From Desulfovibrionaceae bacterium (lineage in GTDB: Bacteria > Desulfobacterota > Desulfovibrionia > Desulfovibrionales > Desulfovibrionaceae): a DNA stretch of 40,470 nucleotides. The notes beneath the pieces are model-generated. The model made no database searches. It was not told where the DNA came from and saw only the letters and a list, made by a program, of their open reading frames with translations. Of the stretch, positions 16,112 to 23,555 are shown in pieces. Made by a program: the position numbers and the translations under genes. The DNA is taken from the NCBI GenBank assembly GCA_031082225.1, contig JAVHLG010000034.1:1-40470 (forward strand), in the 5' to 3' direction. Positions within the stretch are counted from its first letter, which is position 1, and each line of letters begins with the position of its first letter.

Positions 16112-16911
16112 TGAACCTTATTGCCTACCATAAAGAACAACCCGTTTTTGACAATGAAAATGCATTTCTCACGAATTCTGAGAAAGAGTTGTTCAAGCAC
16201 TGTAATGCCCAGGCATATATTATTCAGGATTATCGTTCTTTAACCGATCTTGCTTCGGTATTGTTCGCAACGAAACCTACGTTGATTATTTTAAATACCG
16301 CATGCGATTTTCACCATTTGCACCTGAACGTCGCCGCAGGGGATTTCTTTTTTTCGCCGTATGATGCTGTGTATGTTCCGGATAGCCTTGCCTACATGTT
16401 TCAAAAATATTCCTGGCTCGAAGATCACCGTGTTGATTCCGTGGCAAGCTGGGTTCATAGCCTAGTCAATTATCCCGATGATTTTTTTTACGGACGGTTT
16501 TATAAAGAGTTTTCCAAGCAAGATTATTTCAATGCTTTTAACAAAAATTTAGATATACGACTGGGAGAGGTTACGCGTTTTTTGTATATTTTCGGAAACG
16601 TGATGAGTAAAAAAATTTGCTCAACGTTTATTAAACGTTCAAACACTTTTTATTTGAATGAAGGTACTTCTGGAAGGCCTAACATTCTGTTTTTCTTACA
16701 TGATGATGTTGAATTGCTCAGTTCTTTGGAATTGGAGCAATCCACCCTGGTCGTGACGCCATTTTTTGCGCCTCCGACGTTTTCCGTTGAAGGCATCCTT
16801 GCCTCGCTGAAACAGTCACAGCCATATCCTTTTTTGCTCAAAAATGTATATCTCTATAAAAACTCTGAAGCGTATAGCTTCGGGTGTGTTGTTGGGGAGT
16901 TCGTATTATGA
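16111..16911 (+). CDS. uncharacterised protein in glycan cluster
   Basis: A 266-residue protein that I do not recognise. ATG 16111 overlaps the sulfotransferase stop (TAATG) and follows GAGG. It has no signal peptide or membrane segment. It is rich in aromatic residues and Asn, with a hydrophobic strand LIILNTACDFHHLHL (about 58-72), a SPYDAVYVPD segment and a strand-like NILFFLHDDVELL near 206. The alternation of strands and helices and the HDDVE element would fit a divergent nucleotide-binding or glycosyltransferase-like fold, but this is a guess. ATGA overlap with the next gene binds it to the operon. AT-rich composition. Confidence 0.8.
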   Translation: MNLIAYHKEQPVFDNENAFLTNSEKELFKHCNAQAYIIQDYRSLTDLASVLFATKPTLIILNTACDFHHLHLNVAAGDFFFSPYDAVYVPDSLAYMFQKYSWLEDHRVDSVASWVHSLVNYPDDFFYGRFYKEFSKQDYFNAFNKNLDIRLGEVTRFLYIFGNVMSKKICSTFIKRSNTFYLNEGTSGRPNILFFLHDDVELLSSLELEQSTLVVTPFFAPPTFSVEGILASLKQSQPYPFLLKNVYLYKNSEAYSFGCVVGEFVL

Positions 16912-17996
16912 CAAAATCGCGGACATTGTACATTATAGCCAATACCCACCCCGTTGAATTTGGCGGCATGATAAAAGCCCCTGGATTTCGTGCGTTCCAG
17001 TACTTTTGTCAGTCTAAAACACATTTTGCAAAGACGAAATACGTTCTTTTTGTAGAACGATATAATTTATATAACAACAAGATGGGCATTTATCAGCAGT
17101 ACAAAGCCAATAGTAATGTCATCATTCTTGCCCGCGATAACTTTGAAACATTTGTTGAAAGAATCGAAGATTCAAGTTTTGTGTTTACACAGGCGGATTT
17201 TGTCGCCGAAGCCTATTTGGCAAAAGAGAAGAACGATGTGTACTACGACATTCTTGCGCCGAAGCTTCTGGAATTGACGGTTGGCGGCTTCAATCCTGCG
17301 CAAATCAAAAAATATGAAGTTTATCACGACCACATGTTGCACCTGGCAAAGGAAGTTTTTGTCAACGGCGAAAAAACGTTGGACTGGATTCGCAGCGATT
17401 CTCAAAATACGGACATCGGCAAACTCAACAAGTTTACTCCAACACAGCCCTTTTCCATGCAAACCAGGAAAAACAGGGAATTCATTTTCTTTGGCGGAAC
17501 TACGCATAACTGGATCAACAATACACATTTTTTAAGGACAATGTATGCATATTTGAAGAAGGAACCGGACCAAAAAGCCTTTTTCCTTACAAATCCGGTA
17601 AACTTGCAGACACCGGCGAATCGTGAGATCTCGCAGCTTTCCCTGCTTCATAACGTGCATTTCATAACAAATGTCACGTTACATAATTATCTTGATATTC
17701 TCGGGATGTCTTTCGGTTTTCTGGATCTCAGCGACCACACGCTTGAGAGAGAATATTCCACATCAACACGTGTTTTACAGTCTATTTATGCTGGAGTTCC
17801 GGCCTTGCATCAAACCAACACGGGACTGGACAGTTTTTGGCCGGAATTTCCCGGTCTTCTTGTTGATGCGGATGCCTTCCATGCCGATCATGTTCATGAG
17901 TTTGTGCAAAACGCCAAGAAAAAGAACTATTCAGGTGCGTTGGAACAGGCGCGGATCATAAAGGATGAGATTTTGAACACGGATATTTTTTGTTAG
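16908..17996 (+). CDS. divergent glycosyltransferase (GT-B-like)
   Basis: A 362-residue protein, start ATG 16908 overlapping the previous stop. The C-terminal half looks like the nucleotide-sugar-binding domain of GT-B enzymes: a strand FIFFGGTTHNWINN (about 193-206), a middle segment with HFITNVTLHNYLDIL, and the distal RVLQSIYAGVPALHQTNTG motif in which GT4 enzymes usually have E-x7-E; here the acidic residues are replaced, so the match is imperfect. The N-terminal half has HPVEFGGMIKAPGFR, comparable with an acceptor-domain glycine loop. No membrane segments. Function as a transferase in glycan assembly is inferred from this and from its neighbours; donor and acceptor are unknown. Confidence 0.65.
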   Translation: MTKSRTLYIIANTHPVEFGGMIKAPGFRAFQYFCQSKTHFAKTKYVLFVERYNLYNNKMGIYQQYKANSNVIILARDNFETFVERIEDSSFVFTQADFVAEAYLAKEKNDVYYDILAPKLLELTVGGFNPAQIKKYEVYHDHMLHLAKEVFVNGEKTLDWIRSDSQNTDIGKLNKFTPTQPFSMQTRKNREFIFFGGTTHNWINNTHFLRTMYAYLKKEPDQKAFFLTNPVNLQTPANREISQLSLLHNVHFITNVTLHNYLDILGMSFGFLDLSDHTLEREYSTSTRVLQSIYAGVPALHQTNTGLDSFWPEFPGLLVDADAFHADHVHEFVQNAKKKNYSGALEQARIIKDEILNTDIFC

Positions 17997-18025
17997 CCCA
18001 TTCTCCACCATCACAGGACAATATA

Positions 18026-19033
18026 ATGAGCATCCCGCAGGATTCCGAATTTTCTGAAAAGAAAAGACGTGTCATATCAGTGGTTCCCAGCACAAGTTCG
18101 GTTGGCGGCATTGCAAAGGTTTTGGATTATGCCGTTCACGCCGGACGAGCTGGATATCAGAGTTATTTTGCCCCTCTCGGCAAGGTCTCTGGCGATGAAG
18201 GATTGTTCAGCAAGCCCTATTTCGTTGAACATAATTCTTTGGTCAATATTGTTCCCTTCGATGAAATTGAACCTCTGGAGTCAGATATTTTACTTTTTTC
18301 TTTGCCGTCAAACCATAAAAGAATAATTGCAAAATATTGTAATAACAACATTTCAACAAATCAACTTGTGCATCTTGTTCAAAATGTTCGCCACACTAAT
18401 ATATATTTTGACAACAACTATTCTTTTCGTTTGCTGACAAAACCGATGACTCGTATTTGCATAACGCAACAGGTGTATGACGAAGTATTTCCCTGGGTCG
18501 AGGATAAGGAAAATCTGCATTTAATCCCGCATGGATTTGACTTTCATTTTTTTGACAAAAAACCAATGCGGAATGAAGCTCCTTCGTTAGTCTACAACAC
18601 GTTCAAAGGTGATTTTGGCGGCAAGATTGTCGATGCTTTGAAAAAAACAAAGCATAAATTAAACGTGGTTAAAATTAATAGCGGAATTTCCTGGGATGAT
18701 CTGCGCGCAGCCTATCAAGGAAATACCATTTTTCTCGGTACCCCCCTGCGCGAGGAAGGCCTGTATCTTCCCTCCCTGGAGGCCATGGCCGCCGGGTGCG
18801 CGGTCGTCATGCCGGATGCCATCGGAAGTCGTTTTTATACGGTTTTCGGTATCAACTGCCTTGAGACAAAATATCAGGATGTCGACAGTTATGTTGAACA
18901 ACTTGTCGACTTGATTGATAATTGGAAGGAGCAGGGCTATTTGCTCCGCCTGAGCGCTCATTCTTTTGCAAAACGGGTCGGCCTTGAACCGGAATATGAG
19001 AAATTTCAATCGTTGTTGAACGCCATTTCCTAG
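18026..19033 (+). CDS. glycosyltransferase family 4-like protein
   Basis: A 335-residue cytoplasmic protein. ATG 18026 follows AGGA. Seen: an N-terminal SVGGIAKVLDYA glycine loop (about 22-33), a central LIPHGFDFHFF segment and the C-terminal EEGLYLPSLEAMAAGCAVVMPD, the E-x7-E motif that binds the donor sugar nucleotide in retaining GT4 enzymes. Length is slightly short for the family. It comes 29 bp after the previous transferase and 22 bp before the repeat protein. AT-rich except around the E-x7-E motif, where GC rises, which may be a patch of different origin. Substrates unknown. Confidence 0.8.
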   Translation: MSIPQDSEFSEKKRRVISVVPSTSSVGGIAKVLDYAVHAGRAGYQSYFAPLGKVSGDEGLFSKPYFVEHNSLVNIVPFDEIEPLESDILLFSLPSNHKRIIAKYCNNNISTNQLVHLVQNVRHTNIYFDNNYSFRLLTKPMTRICITQQVYDEVFPWVEDKENLHLIPHGFDFHFFDKKPMRNEAPSLVYNTFKGDFGGKIVDALKKTKHKLNVVKINSGISWDDLRAAYQGNTIFLGTPLREEGLYLPSLEAMAAGCAVVMPDAIGSRFYTVFGINCLETKYQDVDSYVEQLVDLIDNWKEQGYLLRLSAHSFAKRVGLEPEYEKFQSLLNAIS

Positions 19034-19055
19034 CATTTTAACAGGTGGAGCCATA

Positions 19056-20414
19056 ATGTCTGAGGAAATCAACACGCGCATTCGCGATTTTTTTGACGCT
19101 GATTTTTATCTTGCGACATATCCGGACATCATTTCTGAAAATTTTGATCCCTTACTTCATTATATGATGTTTGGCTGGCTTGAAGGCCGCGACCCGGCCC
19201 CGTGGTTTTCCACGTCGTTTTATCTCGCCCAGAATGCCGATGTGCGTGACTCAAAAATCAATCCCTTCGAGCACTACATTTTTTTCGGAATGGCGGAAAA
19301 CAGGCCCTGCGCCCCTGTGGACGAACCAACGTCGGAAGGTGCATCCGATCCATTCGCCCCTGAGGGCGTTCCCGAGACGGCGGCGGCGGCCGCAACGCCT
19401 GAGTCGGAAGCCCCGGGCCAAGACCGCGACGCGGCCAGCCCGGAACCGGCTGACGGCAGTCCGCCGGCGTCTGTCCAGCCGGAGGGCGGCGATGAGGCTT
19501 CACCGTCGCCAGAGGCATCAGCCCGGATGGATGGCGGCGAGGAGGCTTCACAACCGGCTGAGGCATCCGTGCTGACGGATGGCGGGGAAGAGGTCGCGCA
19601 GCCGCCTGATGCGGCCAGTGCCCCGGATAGCGCCCCTGAGGGCGTTCCCGAGACGGCGGCGGCGGCCGCATCGCCTGCGCCAGAAGGCCCGGGCCAAGAC
19701 CGCGACGCGGCCAGCCCGGAACCGGCTGACGGCAGTCCGTCGGCGTCTGTCCAGCCGGAGGGCGGCGAAGAGGCTTCACCGTCGCCAGAGGCGGCCAGTG
19801 CCCCGGATAGCGCCCCTGAGGGCGTTCCCGAGGCTGCTGCGGCGGCCGCATCGCCTGCGCCAGAAGGCACAGGCGAAGGCTGCGACGCGACCAGCCCGGA
19901 ACCTGCTGACGGCAGCCCGTCGGCATCTGTCCAGCCAGAAGGCGGCGAGGAGGCTTCACCGTCGCCTGAGGCATCAGCCCTGACGGGTGGCGGGGAAAGC
20001 CCGCCGCCGCCGCCTGCCCCCATCGACCGGGTTGCACTGTTTTTCGATGAAAAATTTTACATACAAAGAGGCTTTGATCCCCTCGTCGCCAATATGAACG
20101 CCCTCCAGCATTACAAACAACATGGCTGGAGAGAGGGGCGAGACCCTTGCCTCTGGTTTTCCGTGAAAACGTATCTGACCGCCTACCCGGACATTCAACA
20201 GGCCGACATCGATCCCTTCCTGCATTTCCTGGAATTTGGCCGGTCGGAAGGGAGAACGCGCTTCATGCCGACAGCGGCCCCCGGGAAGCAACCTGCGAAA
20301 CCCCAGCCTGCAAAGCCTCCCATGCACGACTATGCGGATTATTTTATGCTGAAGAATTTAACGCAAGGCAAATACATCGCAAGCCTTCTCGAACCATTTC
20401 AAGACAATAAATAA
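19056..20414 (+). CDS. repeat protein with F-Y-L-x-x-Y-P-D-I domains around a low-complexity linker
   Basis: A 452-residue protein without signal peptide. It has two short repeats at 11-83 (FFDADFYLATYPDI, then PLLHYMMFGWLEGRDP; second FSTSFYLAQNADV, then FEHYIFFGMAENR), a 240-residue acidic Pro/Ala/Glu/Ser linker (84-322), and two more repeats at about 328-402 (FFDEKFYIQRG, HGWREGRDP; FSVKTYLTAYPDI, FLEFGRSEGR). The same repeat type is known at the N-termini of many bacterial glycosyltransferases, and one copy occurs in the RgpF-HAD protein of this window. It is likely a non-catalytic binding or docking protein of the glycan machinery. The linker is built of 180-bp tandem DNA repeats, and its GC is far above the flanking AT-rich genes. 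Ribosome site AGGTGGAG. Function unknown. Confidence 0.8.
   Translation: MSEEINTRIRDFFDADFYLATYPDIISENFDPLLHYMMFGWLEGRDPAPWFSTSFYLAQNADVRDSKINPFEHYIFFGMAENRPCAPVDEPTSEGASDPFAPEGVPETAAAAATPESEAPGQDRDAASPEPADGSPPASVQPEGGDEASPSPEASARMDGGEEASQPAEASVLTDGGEEVAQPPDAASAPDSAPEGVPETAAAAASPAPEGPGQDRDAASPEPADGSPSASVQPEGGEEASPSPEAASAPDSAPEGVPEAAAAAASPAPEGTGEGCDATSPEPADGSPSASVQPEGGEEASPSPEASALTGGGESPPPPPAPIDRVALFFDEKFYIQRGFDPLVANMNALQHYKQHGWREGRDPCLWFSVKTYLTAYPDIQQADIDPFLHFLEFGRSEGRTRFMPTAAPGKQPAKPQPAKPPMHDYADYFMLKNLTQGKYIASLLEPFQDNK
19356..19995 (+). repeat. 180-bp in-frame tandem repeats in linker of repeat protein
   Basis: Three units begin with GCCCCTGAGGGCGTTCCCGA at 19356, 19632 and 19812. The last two are 180 bp (60 residues) apart; the first is lengthened to 276 bp by extra smaller repeats around GATGGCGGCGAGGAGGCTTC. 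Units 1 and 2 are nearly identical over long stretches, which points to recent slippage or unequal crossing-over. Each unit encodes AAAAASPAPEG and QDRDAASPEPADGSP-type sequence. Confidence 0.9.
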
Positions 20415-20694
20415 AATTCATTCAATATATAATTTCATGAATTCGTTGATTGAATACGTGTATATTGTTTATTTCGGAGGAGTTGCTTGTGCATCTATCC
20501 CCCAAGGCATGAACTCTGTAACGCCGGTTCGCTGGAAAATTGCGGCCTGAATTGGCGTCGGTTCGTCAGTACAGCCAAACCGCTAAATATGAAGTGCTCG
20601 GAATAAGAGAATTATTTTCTATTGCGCGTTATTGCGCTTGTGCCCAAAACAAAAGATGCAATGACTGCATCCATGCATACCCTGCAGAATACGT
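20415..20694. other. intergenic region upstream of the APS kinase gene
   Basis: AT-rich start, then mixed. A strong ribosome-site sequence GGAGGAG at 20476-20482 is followed by TTG/GTG but the frame stops after 8-10 codons, so it is either a tiny leader peptide or chance. A stem GATGCA/TGCATC (20655-20660 and 20666-20671) lies 24 bp before the APS kinase start and could be an operator. The string AATTTCATGAA at 20431-20441 recurs upstream of the minus-strand sulfotransferase. Confidence 0.45.
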
Positions 20695-22425
20695 ATGACC
20701 ATATCCTTTTCTGAAAACATGGCCAACGCCGAAAGCCTGATCGTGCACGGCCGACGCATCGAGGCCCTGCGACGCCAGGCGGTGGACATCCCGTCCGTCT
20801 TTCTCGACGAGACCGCCCTGTGCGACCTGGAGTTGCTCCTTAATCGCGGATACTTCCCCCTGTGCGGCTATGCCTCCCAGGAGCACTACCACAGCATCCT
20901 GGAGTCCATGCGCCTGCCTGACGGCACGGTCTGGCCCGTGCCCATTACCCTGGCCGTCCCGGCCGAGACCGCCCAGGCCATGGCCCCGGGCGACCATGTG
21001 GCCCTGCGCGACCGGGAAGGATACATGCTTGCGGTGCTCCGTGTGCAGGAGCTGTGGCAGCCGGACCTGCGACACGAGGCCCTGGCCGTGTACGGCACGG
21101 AGGATCCCGAGAGGCATCCGGCCGTGAAGCGGCTGCTTGCCCGGCAGGGCGTCTACTACCTCTCCGGGGGCGTGGAGGGGTTGTCCCTGCCCCAGCGCTA
21201 CGATTTCATGCATCTGCGCCGCACCCCGGCCCAGATGACCCGGCTTTTGTCGGAACGGGGCTGGCGCAAGGTCATCGGCTTTCAGGACGCCTCCCTGCTG
21301 CACCGCATGCACCGGGAGATGCTGTTGGCGGCTGCGGCCGAGCAGGGCGCCAGGCTCTTTTTGTCTCCGCTCATCACCCCGTCGCCGGTCACGGAATTGA
21401 GTTCTTTCCCGGTGGTGCGCTGCTACGAGCATTTTCACCGCCGCCTGCCCCGGGAGTCCGCCATGCTCGGCCTGACCCCCATGTACAACCGCCAGGCCGG
21501 ACCGCGCGGGGCCATGCTCCAGGCCATCGTCAACCGCAACTACGGATGCACGCATTTTCTCATCCATGCCAGGCACGACGACCCGTTTCCGGGCGATGAA
21601 GGGTTTTATCCCGAATGGTCGGCCCATGAGGCCATCGCCGCCCATGCCGAGGAACTGGAGATTGCGCCGCTTCGGGTCAGACCCCGGCGGTATGCCCCGG
21701 AATTTTCCCTCTACATGGCCCCGGACGAGATCACGGACGGCGTGGAAAGCCACGAGGTCAGCCAGGCCGATCTGGAACGGCGGCTGGCCCGGGGCGAGGA
21801 GATACCGTCGTGGTATACCTTTCCCGAGGTGCTCCGGGAGCTGGGCCGCCTGCATCCGCCGCCGAGCGCCCTGGGCTTCACCCTGTTTCTCACGGGGCTG
21901 TCCGGCGCGGGGAAATCCACCCTGGCCAAGGTGCTGTACATCAAGCTCCAGGAGTGCCAGGATCGGCCCGTGAGCCTTTTGGATGGCGACATCGTGCGGC
22001 GGCATCTGTCGAGCGAACTGACCTTCAGCCGGGAGCACCGCAACCTCAACGTGCAGCGCATCGGCTTCGTGGCCAGCGAGATCACCAAGAACCGGGGCAT
22101 CGCCCTGTGCGCCCCCATCGCGCCGTATCCCGAATCGCGCCAGCAGGTGCGGGACATGATTTCCCCCTGGGGGGCGTTCATCGAGATCCACATGTCCACC
22201 CCGCTGTCCGTGTGCGAACAGCGCGACCGGAAAGGCCTCTACGCCAAGGCCCGGGCCGGGGTCATCCACGGGGTCACCGGCGTTGACGATCCGTATGTGC
22301 CGCCGGAAAATCCGGAACTGCGCATCGACACCTCGGCCAGCACCCCCCAGGAGGCCGCCGAGCTCGTTTTGGACTTCCTGGTCAAAAGGCAGCTTATCGC
22401 CCCGGTCTGCACCCCCAGGATCTGA
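20695..22425 (+). CDS. fused sulfurylase-like domain and adenylylsulfate kinase
   Basis: A 576-residue fusion of an ATP-sulfurylase-type region (1-385) and an APS kinase (395-576). The kinase looks intact: P-loop GLSGAGKST (401-409), LLDGDIVRRHLS (428-439), FSREHRNLNVQRIG (444-457), APIAPYPESR and GLYAKARAGVIHGVTGVDDPY. It makes PAPS from APS and ATP. The sulfurylase part keeps the overall family pattern (DLELLLNRGYFPLCGY, MRLPDGTVWPVPITL, NYGCTHFLI), but the catalytic signature QxRNPxHxxH reads QDASLLHRMH (197-206) and the GRDHAGPG loop reads HARHDDPFPG (291-300). It has therefore probably lost sulfate activation and may be structural or regulatory. ATG 20695 has no clear ribosome site. A sulfate reducer can provide APS from its main Sat enzyme. 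The product would serve the sulfotransferases here. Confidence 0.9.
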   Translation: MTISFSENMANAESLIVHGRRIEALRRQAVDIPSVFLDETALCDLELLLNRGYFPLCGYASQEHYHSILESMRLPDGTVWPVPITLAVPAETAQAMAPGDHVALRDREGYMLAVLRVQELWQPDLRHEALAVYGTEDPERHPAVKRLLARQGVYYLSGGVEGLSLPQRYDFMHLRRTPAQMTRLLSERGWRKVIGFQDASLLHRMHREMLLAAAAEQGARLFLSPLITPSPVTELSSFPVVRCYEHFHRRLPRESAMLGLTPMYNRQAGPRGAMLQAIVNRNYGCTHFLIHARHDDPFPGDEGFYPEWSAHEAIAAHAEELEIAPLRVRPRRYAPEFSLYMAPDEITDGVESHEVSQADLERRLARGEEIPSWYTFPEVLRELGRLHPPPSALGFTLFLTGLSGAGKSTLAKVLYIKLQECQDRPVSLLDGDIVRRHLSSELTFSREHRNLNVQRIGFVASEITKNRGIALCAPIAPYPESRQQVRDMISPWGAFIEIHMSTPLSVCEQRDRKGLYAKARAGVIHGVTGVDDPYVPPENPELRIDTSASTPQEAAELVLDFLVKRQLIAPVCTPRI

Positions 22426-22458
22426 CCGCCGGGGGCGCACCGGCAAAGGAGACCCCCC

Positions 22459-22695
22459 ATGTTCGGCATCGGCGCCACGGAACTCATCATCATCCTGGTC
22501 ATCGTCCTGGTCATCTACGGCGGCAAACGGCTGCCGGAACTCGGCTCCTCCTTCGGCAAGGCCATCCGCAACTTCCGGGGGGCCGGGTCCGAGCCCGAGG
22601 AGATCGAGGTTCCGCCCAGACAATCCCCGGTCACGCCCCGCAAGGACGCCCCCGCGGCCGAACCGTCGGCCAAAAAGGACGCGGACCATCCGTGA
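22459..22695 (+). CDS. tatA: Sec-independent translocase subunit TatA/TatE
   Basis: A 78-residue twin-arginine translocase subunit: short N-terminal [21 protein letters not shown] membrane helix in two parts, the conserved FG hinge-like GGKRLPELG, then an amphipathic helix ([13 protein letters not shown]) and an acidic, Pro-rich tail. It forms the membrane pore for folded proteins. AAAGGAGA ribosome site. tatB and tatC are absent, so it must work with components from elsewhere. The stop overlaps the start of the next gene (GTGA). Its link to sulfate/glycan genes is not obvious. Confidence 0.93.
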   Translation: MFGIGATELIIILVIVLVIYGGKRLPELGSSFGKAIRNFRGAGSEPEEIEVPPRQSPVTPRKDAPAAEPSAKKDADHP

Positions 22696-23510
22696 CCCCA
22701 GCCCCCGCAGGGACCGCCCCGCCGGGCTGGGAGGCCAAGGCCGCGGCCGCCCGCGACATCCTTTCCCAGGCCCTCTCCCGCTTTACGCCCCACGGCCTGG
22801 CCATCGCCTGGACCGGCGGCAAGGACAGCACCCTGCTTGTGCATCTGGCCCGGCAGGCGGCCAGGGATGCGGGCTGCCCCATGCCCCAGGTTCTTTTCAT
22901 CGACGAGGGAGACCCGTTTCCCGAGATCACGGCCTTCATGGACCGCCTGGTCCGGGAATGGGGGATCGACCTGGCCGTGATCCGCAATGACGATCTGCTT
23001 GCGGCAGGCGTCGCGGGCGGCCCGGTCTCCACGGCGCGGCTCTCCCGGGAGAACCGCTGCGAGCTGGAGCGGGCGGGGTGGAGCGCCCCGGAATTTCACC
23101 TGGATCCCGAGGCCTTTCCGGCCAGCCATCTGCTCAAGACCGTGCCGCTACGCAGGCATCTGGAAGGGACCGGGATGGCGGCCCTGGCCACGGCCATCCG
23201 GCGCGACGAACACCCGGCCCGGCAGGCCGAGACGGTCTTCAGCCCCCGGGAGACGCCCCGACACGTCCGGGTCCATCCCCTGCTGTCGTTTCGGGAGCGC
23301 GAGGTGTGGGAGGCCACGTTCGGCCTGGGGCTGCCCTTTTGCGAACTCTACCGGGCGGGCTACCGGTCCCTGGGCTGCCGGTCCGGGACCGTGAAAAACG
23401 CCGACATCCCGGCCTGGGAGCAGGATATGGAGGGGACGCCGGAGCGCGCCGGACGGCACCAGGGCAAGGAGGCGGCCATGGCCCAGCTCCGGGCCCTGGG
23501 CTACATGTAA
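22692..23510 (+). CDS. PAPS reductase/CysD-family PP-loop protein
   Basis: A 272-residue adenine nucleotide alpha-hydrolase-type protein. Seen: PP-loop [14 protein letters not shown] (39-52), [10 protein letters not shown] in the place of the family's DTG/ETG strand, [11 protein letters not shown] (CysD-like RRDE motif), and [35 protein letters not shown] split over two stretches near 196-232, resembling the C-terminal part of CysD and CysH. GTG 22692 overlaps the tatA stop. It could be a CysD-like sulfurylase subunit, but no cysN is present, or a thiol/sulfate reductase of the wider family. Next to an APS kinase whose own sulfurylase domain is degenerate, a role in sulfur activation is attractive but not shown. 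Confidence 0.8.
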   Translation: MTPAPAGTAPPGWEAKAAAARDILSQALSRFTPHGLAIAWTGGKDSTLLVHLARQAARDAGCPMPQVLFIDEGDPFPEITAFMDRLVREWGIDLAVIRNDDLLAAGVAGGPVSTARLSRENRCELERAGWSAPEFHLDPEAFPASHLLKTVPLRRHLEGTGMAALATAIRRDEHPARQAETVFSPRETPRHVRVHPLLSFREREVWEATFGLGLPFCELYRAGYRSLGCRSGTVKNADIPAWEQDMEGTPERAGRHQGKEAAMAQLRALGYM

Positions 23511-23555
23511 GGCGTACGGCGTCCTGGCTTTCCGGCGGGACGCGGCAGGGGCGGA

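Noticed and set aside
19356-19995. 180-bp repeats as a CRISPR array or insertion sequence
   Set aside because: They are in frame within one gene, encode low-complexity protein, and lack terminal inverted repeats or a transposase.
20476-20530. Short frames after GGAGGAG as a leader peptide gene
   Set aside because: Only 7-13 codons with no regulatory codon run or attenuator stem that could be matched; noted only in the intergenic entry.
20629-22689. A 686-codon open frame on the minus strand opposite the APS kinase and tatA
   Set aside because: The sense strand has a confirmed kinase and TatA; the antisense protein has shadow composition and no motif.
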